From Amanita rubescens (taxonomy: Eukaryota; Basidiomycota; Agaricomycetes; Agaricales; Amanitaceae), in contig WION01000188.1 of assembly GCA_015039365.1 (NCBI GenBank), forward strand, positions 42,073-106,072: a DNA stretch of 64,000 nt. The letters run 5' to 3'. A program made the translations under genes and the position numbers. Positions 11,811 to 23,500 of this stretch are shown here, in pieces. Positions within the stretch are counted from its first letter, which is position 1, and each line of letters opens with the position of its first letter. The notes under the pieces were generated by a model. It was not told the origin of the DNA. It worked only from the letters and a program-made list of their open reading frames with translations, and searched no databases.

Positions 11811-12898
11811 CGATAGGCAGAATCATTATAGTAAGCATACCTGTCAATATGCCGAGTAGACGCAGCCGGGGTCAACACTAAACGCTTGAATATCTCGACG
11901 TCTGCATAGCTGCTACAATGCAATGCTAAACTGTCCATATGTGGCAGGACAATCGAGGGTTCGGTATCAGGTAGGCTGGAAAACGTAGCATCGGAGGTAG
12001 GCTTTAGAGCACAACTGACAAGGGACATCCCTTGGCGTAAGATTACATTAAGACACGTCATAGACGGTATATCGAATTGAAGGAAGAGTTCCTTCAAGTT
12101 ATGCCAAGGTACCGCCGTAATCAGCTTCTCGAGATGCGTTGCAAAGCAGTTGCAGAAAGTGAGATCTACGAGGCACGGAAGTCGGGGTGGGAGACGTAAA
12201 GTGTTTGCAGGGATGGTGTTCGGATGGAAAGGGTGAGTACGTTCTGTGCCACTGCCATCTGAGCAACCAATGTGGAGTTTTTGCAAGCGTAACATGTGCT
12301 CGGGTGGGATTTCTCTAAGGGTATGCATTTCATCGAATTTAGGCGCAAGGCGTAGTTTCAGAAATGTGAAAGGTGCAACTAGGTGCTTCACAACGTCAGA
12401 GTGATAGACATCGTAGTTACAGAGTGATAGTTCTGTCCTGGGAAGGGAGCCACCGCGGGTAAGCCAAAGGTGGAATAAGCGAAGTCTGGGATAACTCCTG
12501 TAGTGAATATTGGCAACGGTAGGCAATTGCTTGCCGTATCCGGCACTATGAAGCGTCACTCGCAATGGAAACTGGGCCCAGATATGAGGCATGTCCAATA
12601 TGGTGTGCCGCCATGCAGAGCACACATATGACAAGACCAAGGCAGGATGTTGACCGGATATAATATCGAAATGAGGGTTCACTATCTGGCACATGAGATC
12701 GAAGATGATTCGCAACACATCTTCTGGGAGCCCCATGATGTGGGATGGAAGTGCGAGAGCTGTTTCGCATGTTGCAATATCCTTTTTAAGCTCTGGATTT
12801 CGTTCCTCAGCGATGAGCGCCTCTCGGTTGGATATCTCTTCTTGGGATGAGTCGTTGGTAAAGCCTACGCCTATGTCTCTTAGATCTGTAGCCATCAC
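11789..12898 (-). CDS. F-box protein of the mushroom type, about 369 aa
   Basis: A short helical N-terminus (EEISNREALIAEERNPELKK) precedes a clear F-box, GLPEDVLRIIFDLM, followed by the typical agaricomycete continuation SYVCSAWRHTILDMPHIWA. The remaining 270 residues are leucine-rich in the pattern of degenerate LRR blocks, as usual for this family, and probably bind the substrate of an SCF ubiquitin ligase. The start is the ATG at 12898; a possible 5'UTR intron lies at about 12910-12955. The reading frame runs through a good donor (GTATGC, about 11841), so the last 16 residues and the stop at 11789 may be read-through into an intron or a truncated 3' end. The region there is rearranged by the 79-bp tandem duplication. 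It is divergent from the F-box gene starting near 13125, sharing about 230 bp of 5' region. Confidence 0.75.
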   Translation of the reverse strand: MMATDLRDIGVGFTNDSSQEEISNREALIAEERNPELKKDIATCETALALPSHIMGLPEDVLRIIFDLMCQIVNPHFDIISGQHPALVLSYVCSAWRHTILDMPHIWAQFPLRVTLHSAGYGKQLPTVANIHYRSYPRLRLFHLWLTRGGSLPRTELSLCNYDVYHSDVVKHLVAPFTFLKLRLAPKFDEMHTLREIPPEHMLRLQKLHIGCSDGSGTERTHPFHPNTIPANTLRLPPRLPCLVDLTFCNCFATHLEKLITAVPWHNLKELFLQFDIPSMTCLNVILRQGMSLVSCALKPTSDATFSSLPDTEPSIVLPHMDSLALHCSSYADVEIFKRLVLTPAASTRHIDRYAYYNDSAYRPSLYTD

Positions 12899-13124
12899 TG
12901 GACCTGATGAGGATCTCGATGGGGCAACTTGATAGGATATGAGTGATGGCTTACCGATGACTCCGAATGCAGTGTCTGTAAACTAGGATCGCTATTGGCT
13001 GTGCCTACTAGTACTAAGTCATTGTATAGACCTACACCGGACAGAACGTTCGTAACAGACACGTACTGCCACCAAAAAACAGGAACAGAGGGCTGCGTTT
13101 TGTCAAGCAGAACGAGTCACGTAA

Positions 13125-14684
13125 GTGTGGTACCAGAGCGAAGACCAGGCGGCACATACACGTGGCAGTCAGGGTCGTGGGAACATTCTACAAAACCACT
13201 CTTCGCTAATTCCCATGTCGCGTAGGAGGACTCAGAATAAAACCTGTGAGCTGTGGCCATTCGTTCAATCTGGACTGTCACTGACTCACGTAGATAACGC
13301 AAAACAAAAGGGTGGACAATTTGGCATTCGCTTAGTGCAGGGATCGGAAACAGTGGTGGCGAAACGAGTAGCACGAGAGTTGCACTCCGTTCCCCTGATC
13401 AATCAACTTCCCTGCGAGATTCTTGCAGAAGTGTTTTGGAGCTGTGTATCGGAAACGACATGGATGTCGTGCGCTAGTGCTCCACTTTTACTATGTCGTG
13501 TCTGTTCATCGTGGCGGGCGCTCGCTCTTGCTACGCCAAAGATATGGACCACTATACGCATAAACATCTGTAACTCGACCATGAATCCATCGGCTGCCGC
13601 CCGTGTCACCGATGCTTGGCTCAAGCGCTCGCAATCTCTTCCTTTGACGTTGCATCTGCAGGTGCCTTCATCGTATTCCCCCGCCTCTTGGACAAGGATC
13701 AAGACTGCCCTTGTCAAAGCTAGTTTATCTGTCCTTTACTCTCATTCATCGAGGTGGCAGGACATAACTCTAGACCTGCATACGTTTCAGCTATCATCGT
13801 TTCCGAGGCTGGATACACTATGCTTGCGGTCATTTCATCTCAAAGGATCGCATCATAAATTTATGGAATTACCTTTCGAAAGTTCGCTTCTCACGAAACT
13901 ATCTTGGCCATTCCCACTCGACCCGTCTACAAACCCGCAGATTCCTTGGAGTCAAATTTCCCATTTGCACATTCTAACCGGAATGACATATTTTTCTGCG
14001 ACAGAAATAATCCGCTTGTGTCCTCAATTGGAGGAATTTTCGGCAATGTTTGTTCACTACGCTCCTACGAATAACCGCCTCCCTCGCCAACCTCTAGCGG
14101 AGAATTGCCATTTGCGGAGACTTAAAATCGTTGTCTACGATGTTTGTCGTCCCTTTTTCGAATCATTGACGTTACCGGCCCTCGAAGAATTCGATTATAC
14201 ATTTGGAGGCGGTGACATTAGACGTTTTACACGGCACTCTGTGCAGCCGGAACTCCCGCGCTTGCTAACACGCTTAAAATGCAAACTAAAAAAGTTGAGG
14301 CTTAGTCGATTTATGCTAATATCTTTTCATGTTCTAGAATGCCTGGCACACGAGAGCCTAGAAACCATCCAAACTTTGTATGTTGAAGACTATCCTACGT
14401 TCACCGACGATTTGCTTATTCGTCTCATTTCCCCATCTCCCACTGGACAACGTATATTATTACCCAATCTGACACACCTGACACTTGTTAGGTGTGTGAA
14501 GGCACTGTCGTCCGGCTTGCTAGGGAAAGTGGTCGCCTCGCGGTGTTGTTCACCAGAACCTGAAGTGGAACGATTACAGGTTCTATCGCTTACAGTCCCA
14601 GGACTGTACGAGGTAGATGAGAACCTTATCAAGGATGCAATTGCAAATGGCCTTGTCGCAAATATAACGTTGCTCGGGTGGTGA
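13125..14684 (+). CDS. F-box protein with LRR-like C-terminus, up to 519 aa
   Basis: Single long exon. The F-box is at about residues 88-130: INQLPCEILAEVFWSC, then LLCRVCSSWRALALATPKIW, the standard agaricomycete form. A polar helical stretch precedes it, and about 380 residues of leucine-rich, LRR-like sequence follow, ending in LLGW. The true start is unsure: the ATG at 13125 gives 519 aa, but the first 30-60 residues are unlike the family and the ATG at 13215 is equally possible. Role by family: substrate receptor of a Skp1-Cullin-F-box ubiquitin ligase. It forms a divergent pair with the minus-strand F-box gene ending at 12898. It is not closely related in sequence to the F-box family at 0-10 kb. 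Confidence 0.8.
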   Translation: MWYQSEDQAAHTRGSQGRGNILQNHSSLIPMSRRRTQNKTCELWPFVQSGLSLTHVDNAKQKGGQFGIRLVQGSETVVAKRVARELHSVPLINQLPCEILAEVFWSCVSETTWMSCASAPLLLCRVCSSWRALALATPKIWTTIRINICNSTMNPSAAARVTDAWLKRSQSLPLTLHLQVPSSYSPASWTRIKTALVKASLSVLYSHSSRWQDITLDLHTFQLSSFPRLDTLCLRSFHLKGSHHKFMELPFESSLLTKLSWPFPLDPSTNPQIPWSQISHLHILTGMTYFSATEIIRLCPQLEEFSAMFVHYAPTNNRLPRQPLAENCHLRRLKIVVYDVCRPFFESLTLPALEEFDYTFGGGDIRRFTRHSVQPELPRLLTRLKCKLKKLRLSRFMLISFHVLECLAHESLETIQTLYVEDYPTFTDDLLIRLISPSPTGQRILLPNLTHLTLVRCVKALSSGLLGKVVASRCCSPEPEVERLQVLSLTVPGLYEVDENLIKDAIANGLVANITLLGW

Positions 14685-15564
14685 TAATATTAATCATTAC
14701 ATTTCTTATCCTCGTATTCTCCGCCACTTCATGCTTCTTTTGCTGTATTTCGCATCGGATCTATGTTACATCATGACAGTGTTTGTCACCCTGAAAGCGT
14801 CGGAGGGCACGGACTGTACCAATAGTTTGACTTTTTCCCCGTTGTCGTTGATGATGTTGACCGGCGGATTCGGACCGGTCGCTTTGATTATGATCACATC
14901 GTCGTCGTGGCTTCGCTGCGCTTTCGTAGACATGCTCTAAGCGACAACAAGCATCTCTGGCGCGCGCTTTCCAGCGGGATTGTATGACTGGAATGCATGC
15001 CAAAAGGCTCTTCAGGACAATTGCACTTCGGGAATCGACAACGCCGTAACTACCGAAAAAATGGTTATGTACTTCCCCGTTGGTGATCCCTTGCATGCAC
15101 GACACAACCCTCTTCGGTTCCCCACACCGCGTCTAGCCTACCCACTCGTCATCGTCCTCCACATTGCAAGGAAGACTCTAGCGCATAACCTCTGCGTTTA
15201 CTCTGAACGAGTCATGGGAACTGCGTTTCTTGGAATAAAGGTCTTCCACGTCCGCTTGGGTCGAAGACGTGATGCGGAATGGATGCCTACCGTGTCTCCT
15301 GGATCGTTTGCGCAAACAAATCGATTCATTGTCGTCCCAGGAAGAATCGAGAAGGAAAGCAGACACAATCCTCGAATCCTCCCTCCATCGTCGACGATCG
15401 AATAGGAACTGACCGGAACCGGGCGCCTCTTCTACAAACTCGAGCTGACACTAAACGCTCTCAACAACAAATCCTGATTGCAGCAAGAAGGAGAGTGTAC
15501 GATATGCGCTACCCACAAAACATCGACTCTATGGCCCCTTCCTCCATATAACCAAACCTCTCAG
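14685..15564. other. intergenic; may hold a 5' exon of the next gene
   Basis: No recognisable product. A frame at 15279-15551 (ILIAARRR near its end) could carry the missing 5' exon of the gene that follows, but I could not fix a donor. Confidence 0.3.
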
Positions 15565-16635
15565 TTACATCGTCCCTCTCGACGAAAATGGAAAAAGAAC
15601 CCTCCGCTCACCCTCCCCGCCTTCCTCAGGCTCAGAAGAAGAAACAACCAAAATCCACCTCGACATGCTCACCCTTCTCTCCGCCGGTATACACCCCACT
15701 TTCTGCTTCACCACCACCTCTTTTATCCCAGTACTGATCCCTTTTTAGGCAATTCACTCGACGAAGGCGTCCCTGACAGCCCAAACCAAAACTCTCCGCC
15801 GAAGCAACCCAACCCCGAGGACATTTCACCGCATAGGATCGTCCCGGATTACCCGTTCCTCTCCGCGGCGAGGTATTTGATAGAGGCGAATATGAAAGAG
15901 GCGTGGGGGAACTTGATCAACATCGCTCAAGATATTGGAGGTGTCGTAGACGAAGACAAGGACGGGAGTTATTACGAGGGTGAGGGTGAGGGTGAGGGTG
16001 AGGATACCGACAACGACGGGGACGACGTGAGTCTCAATTTCCTAATCTTACCTGACTCTGACCTTGCCGCATACAGGTTTCGACAATACCCAAAGACGTC
16101 TCCTCAGATGCCCAATATTCTGAATCGTCTAGCGGCCAACCCACTGGCGCCGCTTCACCTTTTTCACCCACTGGAGGAGAAGTGGATGGAGAAGAAGACC
16201 AAGGCCTCACGAACCACGAATGGTCCGTTTCGATCCGAAATACGCGTCGTTGGGTCGAACGACTCGTCGATTCTTTTTCTTATCTTGATTTTGTCAGGAT
16301 GGGAGGTGTAGCCGGGTATTGGAAGGGTGGAATCAAGGAACGGTGTGAGGCATTGAAAGCTCGTCGGGGAGGGCCAAATGCCGATGACGCAGTCACAAAA
16401 GGCGAATGGAGGCGCGTTGTGTATTGGATGGATTATCAAGATTTGTTGCGTGCGTGTTCTCTCCTATTCTCTGATTCACACAACTGACCCACGCACGCAC
16501 AGTAAGTCCCATATTAAGGCGAATGAGAGACACGACTTCTCACCACCGCTTTTGGAGTCAAGAACTGGCCGATCAACAGGCAACGAAGAAGACATCAACG
16601 AGACATCCGGCTATTCCCAATCACGCTATTCATAA
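15565..16635 (+). CDS. unrecognised spliced gene, acidic protein, 5' end not resolved
   Basis: Four exons join with consistent phases: 15565-15686, 15749-16026, 16077-16453 and 16503-16635, separated by 49-62 nt GT-AG introns; about 300 residues. It starts in the middle of a frame (YIVPLDENGKRTLRSP), so at least one upstream exon is missing. The second exon encodes DYPFLSAARYLIEANM and an acidic Gly-Glu repeat from five GAGGGT units near 15980-16005. The third carries TRRWVERLVDSFSYLDFVRM and WRRVVYWMDYQDLL. No domain recognised. Amphipathic helices and an acidic centre are all that can be said. A further coding-like stretch follows at 16697-17098 and may be its 3' part, but I could not connect it in frame. 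Confidence 0.5.
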
Positions 16636-16696
16636 CGGGGTACTCTCCGCCTCCTCGTCCTACACCTTCTTCCCCCTGAACCCCAATTCAAGACAA

Positions 16697-17098
16697 ATCA
16701 GCTGATCTAAAGGCTGGCGAATTTAAATTGGCAGAGGAAGGTAACAGAATGCAACCGCCGATTGGGAAGTTGAAAGGGACAGTCAAGATGATCGGTGATA
16801 GGGCCATTTTATGGACCATGGCGAGCGTCCCACGTTTCCTCTTACCCGTTTATTAATATGAAAGTAGACAGTCGAGCTATGTTGAACAAGATGATCCAGA
16901 ATGGGTCGTGAATGGTGTTCAGATTGGATGTATTGGTTCAGCGGCTGGGTTCGTTGGTATGTGGACTGGAGCAGAGCAGTAAGTGTCTCTTTTTGTTCAT
17001 TAATGCTACTACGATTGATGTTCTGGGCTTGTAGCACTCGAGGAGATCCGATTGGGTCGAGTTGGCCATGGAAAGTCGCACCATGTAGTTACGCGTAA
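16697..17098 (+). other. coding-like exons, unassigned
   Basis: Three segments (16697-16826, 16872-16978, 17035-17098) join across 45- and 56-nt GT-AG introns into one frame: KSADLKAGEFKLAEEG, then MIGDRAILWTMAS joined to SSYVEQDDPEW, then a glycine-rich hydrophobic piece (GCIGSAAGFVGMW). The last could be a membrane segment. Either the 3' part of the gene ending at 16635, with a broken junction, or a separate remnant. Confidence 0.35.
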
Positions 17099-17581
17099 AT
17101 CATTATACAAGTTTTTATCCGCATTTTCCTTATAGAGTAGATGAAGCTTTTTGAAAGCCGCATAATATATATAGTTACACAATATCTGTACAAATCATTG
17201 TACGGGTTTTTGTGCGCGGCGACACAGAGTAGTTGAAAGCTTTTTTAAGATCAGTCCACGTCCATCCGTCCAGCACACCAACCTTTGCATACTGAGCATC
17301 CGAATCGCGCTCAGGGTCGAAAGTAGCTGCACATTGTGCGGCAAAGAGTCCTGTTACAATCCGATTCAGTCAAACCGGGATATTGCCAGAGTAAATGCAA
17401 TTATGGGGTCCCACTCATCACGGAGTCGATCATCCCCCTCCACAGCGCATCGGGATGTCCCAAGATGGATGACATGGTTAGTCCCTGGCATACGCGATTG
17501 AGGCTCAAACGGACAGAAGGCGATACGCGCTATGTAGAGAGGAGTGAGTGAGGGGTGAATGGGAGAGAAGACGGGCCTACT
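17099..17581. other. intergenic, nothing recognised
   Basis: AT-richer spacer up to about 17230, with the near-repeat CAAATCATTGTAC at about 17100 and 17190. No gene supported. Confidence 0.4.
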
Positions 17582-18062
17582 TCACCGAGCTTGTGGATGT
17601 AAGATATGTGGAGCAGGATAGTAAGTGGCCATAAACAATGGGGAAACTAACGTCTTGCTATACTGATCCTCAGAACCTCTTCTAGCGCAAGAAGGGAAGC
17701 TCCTTGTCAGTGTTCCTGTCGGGCATAAACGGAAAGCGAAGTCAGGCAGGACCAGACGATTTCGGGGGCTTAACCGTAGCATCGCCGTGCCGTTGTAGAT
17801 TTCACCGAAGAATCGCCCAATTTCGGCGCGTTGCGTAGGAATCCTGTTGGATTGAGGCGTTGATCGATAAGGGGCAAGGGCTTCGTCCGCGTAAATTTGG
17901 GTCTCATACGTGTAGAAGGCGCCTGCATGTGGCTCATGACGGTGAGACGAAAAGGGCGGAGTTGGCAGGTTGAGCATTTACCCCCACCTTTGCGGCATAT
18001 AGTCCAGCTTGGGATCACGATGATGACCAGAGTGGAGCGTGGGCGACAAATGGCCCATCCAG
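17582..18062 (-). other. unrecognised reading frame fused to a truncated HUL5
   Basis: Reads MLNLPTPPFSSHRHEPHAG, FYTYETQIYADEALAPY, then RAEIGRFFGEIYNGTAMLRL. An upstream piece in the same frame (HHRDPKLDYMPQRWG) is separated by one stop. Composition looks coding, but I recognise no family. It begins where HUL5 homology ends, so it marks a rearrangement junction near 18062-18090. Confidence 0.35.
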
Positions 18063-19065
18063 AAACGGCTTCTTTTGACAAAGAAGGATAGCGAGGGGGA
18101 ACAAATGATACGAGGTTGGAAAGCAGGTGAATTCTAGAAGACTCGTCAAGGGATTCTACGATTGGCGTGAGATTCGGGGAAACAACATTGAGATCCGAGA
18201 ATGGCATGCTTGCAGAAAAGGAGCCAAGGGATTTTAGAGGTAGACGGTATGGAAGCAATGGGATGGTGAGGAGGTTTGCAACAACTTGACAAACGGTTTG
18301 AGGGTGGTATGTTTGTGGTGGCTGAGAGACGGATAGAATGCTTTTGACGAGCCCTACAAGCAGGGGAAGAGCAGGCGACGACTTTGACTCTGCGGGCTAC
18401 ACGATTTGTAAGCAGGCACCACAAAGACGAACAGCTCGAATCGCCTTGGATATTAATGAATATAGGCCGTTGTGGAAAAGGTGCTCTGGAATTTGAGTGT
18501 CATAGGGTTGCGTGAATTGTTTAGGTGATAATAGTGTGTTTAATACGCGAAGGTGGTTTAGCGCATGACTCGACCTAGCAAGCATCGTTCAGAGCGTGAC
18601 GACGTGAATTCAAAGAAAAAAACATACTGTGGTGCCTTTGCAATGGACCGTAACATGAACAAGCTTAGCTTTCGCATAAGCACAAGCCAACTTTCAACTG
18701 GTTGATGCACGCTCGCCACTTGCACAAAGCACGTCAGAAAGCAACAATGGAGAACTAACAGGCACACTTGCCTAACACGGCACGAGACCAGATAGCCAAA
18801 GCCTCTTCGTCGTTTTCAAGCAGCACGAGACACCTCATGCCCTCGATTCCTAGCACGTCTGCCTCGAAGCGAGCCTTCAGCCCTTTCTTGAGTTGCCTTG
18901 TCTGGATGACACCCCTCCACCACTCTTGCAGCGTACACGCGCTGTCGTGACGTCGCTTCTGCTCCAGGCGCTATCGATGATGGTGTCGTGCGAGACAGCG
19001 GACGAGGTGCCTCCGAGATTTATTCTTCTGCATCCTTCTTCTGCGAATAGAGGTATCCGCTGCAT
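18063..19065 (-). pseudogene. truncated HUL5/UBE3C-type HECT ubiquitin ligase, N-terminal part
   Basis: The order of segments matches the N-terminal region of basidiomycete Hul5: PLFAEEGCRRINLGGTSSA after the start ATG (19065); then RLEQKRRHDSACTLQEWWRG, an IQ-like helix, and GIEGMRCLVLLENDEEAL; a GC-AG intron; SWLVLMRKLSLFMLRSIA; an intron; HALNHLRVLNTLLSP; a short intron; then SLISKAIRAV; and PLLPYRLPLKSLGSFSASMPF to HLLSNLVSFVPPRYPSLSKEA. Hul5/UBE3C is a HECT E3 that extends ubiquitin chains on proteasome substrates. Here the frame is broken near 18965 (after SHDTIID) and homology stops near 18070, so the rest, including the catalytic HECT domain, is absent. Splice sites are well preserved, so the loss looks recent. 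A complete copy should exist elsewhere in the genome. Confidence 0.7.
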
Positions 19066-20580
19066 GTTGAGAAGATCGTAATGGTTTGAAGCAAGTCAGT
19101 TCTCGAGCGATAGCCGTGTACATGCTCATTTGCCCGTCCGCACTCCAGTGTTATTGAGCCCTGTCCGTGAAACGAACCAAAAGAAGTGAACCTTTGTTTA
19201 TTTATGGGCGCTGCCGAGCTATGATAGATCTTCCATGACCTTGCTGCTACAATCCGGTGCTTCCCGAAGTATAGGTACAGTGTAGTCGGAGCAACATAAG
19301 CCAAAGGCGGTGTGACCTATCTGCTCTCTTTCCCCTTTCTCATTGAGAGTTGGAGTGAACCCGCCTACAACCGCGTGAACACTGAAAGAAGGTCGTTTTT
19401 TCCAGTTTTGGTGTCGTGGCGGAGGGACGGGAACCGGAAGTGCAAGCTGCAGCTCTACGTTCTGCGTACGCACAAAGCGTGTCGTATGGGCCAGGTAGCA
19501 GTATCTGCAAATGGAATGCGAGGTACGCGTCCATCGGAAGCAGCGGCCTCAGCTAGAGCCCGGGCGTTTCGCAGACCTGTCCTCGACAGCGGATCCGGGC
19601 CGTATCGGGTGGAGCGAAGTAGGGTCTGCAATCACTGCAATTATGCGTAGGGACAAATGGCGCTGAACGAAAAGGCTGGGTTGCCAGCGCTGACGGCTGT
19701 GGAGTGTCAGATGGCAGCATGAGCACCTGAGGCTGCGGACATGCATTCGTCAACCATCTCAGACCAGCACCTCTGTTTGTTTTTGCCTTGCTTGTCTTAT
19801 CTTGTCCCAGATCACGACGGTGGCGAGGAGAGGAAGTAAGACGACATCGGCGGTTGTTCCGTGTGAAGAAGCGTAATGGGAGACAGCCTCGGCTGAGGCC
19901 GTGTTGAGAGACATGCTCGCAACAGCAGGGATCGAGCCTGATGGAGTGAAGTAGGCTGCAGTAACGACGCGACCGGCAGCCTGAAGGTAAACACCAACGA
20001 GGTGGATGCCCCGTGTGGATCAAGGATGTTCAAGTTGGCAGCCTGGATGAAGGCCTGCGGAAGGAGGTCAGTCAAGGTACTATATACAAAAAGGGACTAA
20101 CGTACCTTCGTAGGTGCTGGAAGCGGGCTAGCGAAAGGACGCGTTCATCTGCGTCACTGGGGTGATCGGACCCTGAGAGCAACCTGGTTCCCGGGGGTCC
20201 GTGAACTTATATTACTTAACCCCGCGTCAACCCCTTGAACGCACCATTCTACTCAGCTGGTACGCTCGCATCGCTCTGCGCGCTCATTGTTTCGCCTATC
20301 GCACAGTCACCCGACATCGTTATTTGAGATTGCTGCCCCACCACACACTTTGTGCCCACATACTACCAGTAGGTCAACCACCTTGTCCAAGACTCTGACT
20401 CACCACTCAGGTTGCTGCTGATACAAGACACATCATCCATTGCCAAGTTTTCAAGTCCAGTACACTTCTTAATTCACAAACCCAGCTATCATTGCTTTTT
20501 TCCCTTATCTCTGGTGTGCACTTCCTTTTCACCACATCCTTATCTGGCAATCTCATCTTGATCCTAGTGCAACATCAGTC
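19066..20580. other. intergenic with a repeat and one coding-like scrap
   Basis: Contains the second copy of the dispersed repeat (19141-19240) and, on minus at 19759-20009, a frame with coding character (VGVYLQAAGRVVTAAYFTPS, then LPLLATVVIWDKI) and no assignable family. Base composition becomes AT-rich from about 20400 on. Confidence 0.35.
19141..19240 (+). repeat. dispersed repeat, copy 2
   Basis: Partner of the repeat at 10668-10773; same orientation, unrelated flanks. Roughly four fifths of positions agree by eye. Confidence 0.65.
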
Positions 20581-23500
20581 ATGGCAGCTACAACTGCACC
20601 TTCACTAAGTAAGCTAATTTGTGTGTCCCAGCATTGTGATTCCTTGGCTGACACACATCAGATGCAGATGAGACACAAGTTCAAATGCTCAGGGAACGTT
20701 ACCTATGCCCACACTTTCACATCCTTGTCATTGGGAGGGCTAATGCAGGCAAAACAACCATCCTGGAGAAGGTTTGTGGTGTAGCAAAGGGGACAAAGCC
20801 CATCATATATGACAAGGATGGTAAGTCAGTCTGTTTGTGCTTCCTTTGACTATTGAGTTTCTTGCAGGTAATCTGATTGAACAGTCTGAGATTCATTTGA
20901 TGTCATCACTTGAGGTGAGTTGCATAATTATGTACAGTATAGATGTGCCAATTCACATGCAATGATAACAGAGAGGCCTGCATGATATTGAGCATCAAAT
21001 TACATACCCTGGAAGTAACTTTATCTTCCATGACTCTCAGGGTTTTGAGTCTGGTTCAACTGAGGAATTGGAGATTGCTTGGAAGTTCATTGAAAAAAGG
21101 TCTGCAGAAACTGATATGAAGAATAGGCTCCATGCAATTTGGTAACTTGCTTTATCCATTTACAGTACTGGCTGACCTTCTTCTAGGTACTGTATACCCA
21201 TGGACAGCCCTCGTCCCATTCTACCTGCAGAACTTGAATTCTTCAATCAAGGGACAGGCAGAGGTGAAGTCCTAATGAGCTCATGTCTTATCATGTTGGT
21301 TTGGAGAGGTTGTTTATTGCTGCATCCTCTTCATTGGCCAAATTTCCACAGTGTACTGACTAGAAAACATTCCATTTACAGTTCCTTTGGTGGTTGTCTT
21401 CACTAAATTTGATGGTCAGATAGCCAGTGAATTTGTCAACTTGACTGGTGCAAAGGATGAAGATAAGTGGGACAGGGCCAGGGAAATTGCTGAAATCACT
21501 TTTCAGAAAGTTTATCTTCCTAAAGTTTTGGATGCCAAACATCCCCCCAAGGCATATGTGCGATTGGAAGGCAAGAATAATGAGAATTGCTTCCTGAAAA
21601 TGAGAGTAATGTTATTTCATAGACATGGATTTACCAGAGATGAATTGTGCTGAATTAACTCGACAAACTGCAGATGCAATAGATGATAGCAGCATACAAC
21701 AGCTATTTGTTTCAACACAAATGAATAACCTTGACCTTTGTGTTAAATCTGCACTTCAGTGAGGGTCACATTCAAGATGTTACACACATATGTACTAACA
21801 TTGACATTGTTCAGACATATTCTGAGTCATAAAACTTGGACATGGAATTATATCATTCTCATAGTGTTTTCAAAATTTCCACATTTCTGGGTATGCATTT
21901 TTGCAAACTGCACATCAACATGAAAAACTAAATGGCAATAGGTGGACAGGGACCCAGAGGTAGGTGACCTTCAAATGGAATGTTAATACCTTCCAAAAAT
22001 CCACCAGTTGAAAGTAAGTATCCTCCAATGCATTCACATGAAAACAAGACTAGTCATGCTTCAGATCCCCATGGGTGAACCACAGGTTAGTTATCACCAT
22101 ATTCTTCATAGTAGGATCTGATGTTGTTGATATAGTGGGTAAGTCACAACATTGATCTAACATAGATCTCATATATCATCTCATGACAATAGTTTGTGAG
22201 TAATACTCCCTTTGTGATTGGCAGTCTTGTCCCATAATCTACAGGAAGTGAGTGGGATGACTCAACTTTGATTTGTGGTGAATGATCTGATTGTGCATTG
22301 GCAATAGCAAGTGAGTTATTTTATATCATTGTAAGCAGACTCATCAATGCAGTTCTTGTGGACAGGGAGTGAGTAATACAACACTGCTTCTGCACCACAT
22401 CTGACCTGCTGAAAGAAAGTGGGTAACATTGGTGTTTGTGCAGCTCAGTCATATGTAATTCAATGAACAACAGAAAGTTGTGACACATTATTATCTCAAT
22501 GAGAGTCTCAACAATTTCATTGGATTTATAACAGGAAGTAAGTGGGATTTCTTTCTGCTTATAAACATTACATTTGGTCTCAAAACAACAGACAGTAAAT
22601 ATTTCTCCTTTTCAAATCCTCTTCATGATGTACTGAAAAATGAACAGGATGTATGTCATTTTTTTGTGAGATGTAAATTCACCACATGAAATACTATGGC
22701 AACAGAGAGTCAGTGGCATCATTTTCTTTCATCATGATGCTAATTTCATTTTAAAAGGAAGTGAGCCATTCTGGTTATCCTGCTGTAGGACAATTTGGAC
22801 GCATCCTTTTGTTCTACAGATTGTAAGCAATTTTGCAAGTTTTGTGAAAAGCAGTGAAATTACATATTTGAGCATAGAAGGTTAGCAGCATGTCATGCTG
22901 GTTTAGTGGCTCAGAAGATGACCTTATCAAAATTTTGCCTATGGCCAACAGTCTGTGAGTAGCATTTTGCAAGTATTTCTGAAAACCTGTTCTATGTATT
23001 TTTTCTTTATAACTGACAGGATGTGAGCAACACTGAATTTTGTGGAAAGGCAGTTTCACCACATCATTTCCAATAACTGACAGTATGTGAGTGACATTCC
23101 ACATGATGCTGTGAAAGGCCATCTCATATCTTTTCCTATGACCAATAGACTGTGAGTGACATTGCACATTTGGTGAAAGGAAGACTCCTCACATCTTTCC
23201 TATGACCAACAGGGAGTGAGTTACATTGCAAATGCTGTGAAAGGCAGTCTCATAACATATTTTGCTATGACCAACAGCTTGTGAGTGACATTGCACATTT
23301 TGTAAAAGGCAGCCTTATTGGCCCATCATCTCATCTCATATTTTCTTATGACCAACAGACTGTGAGTGACATTGCACATTGTGTGAAGGGCAGTCTCATC
23401 AGACCGTTTCCTATGGCCAACAGGGAGTGAGTGACATTCCACACCTTGTGAAAGGCAGTCTCATCACATCTTTTATTATGACCAACAGCTTGTGAGTGAC

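Noticed and set aside
21815..21833. Early end of the GTPase at a TAA if exon 8 is read in the next frame
   Set aside because: With the phase left by exon 7 the segment reads through without stops to FPHFW and joins VDRDPE in frame.
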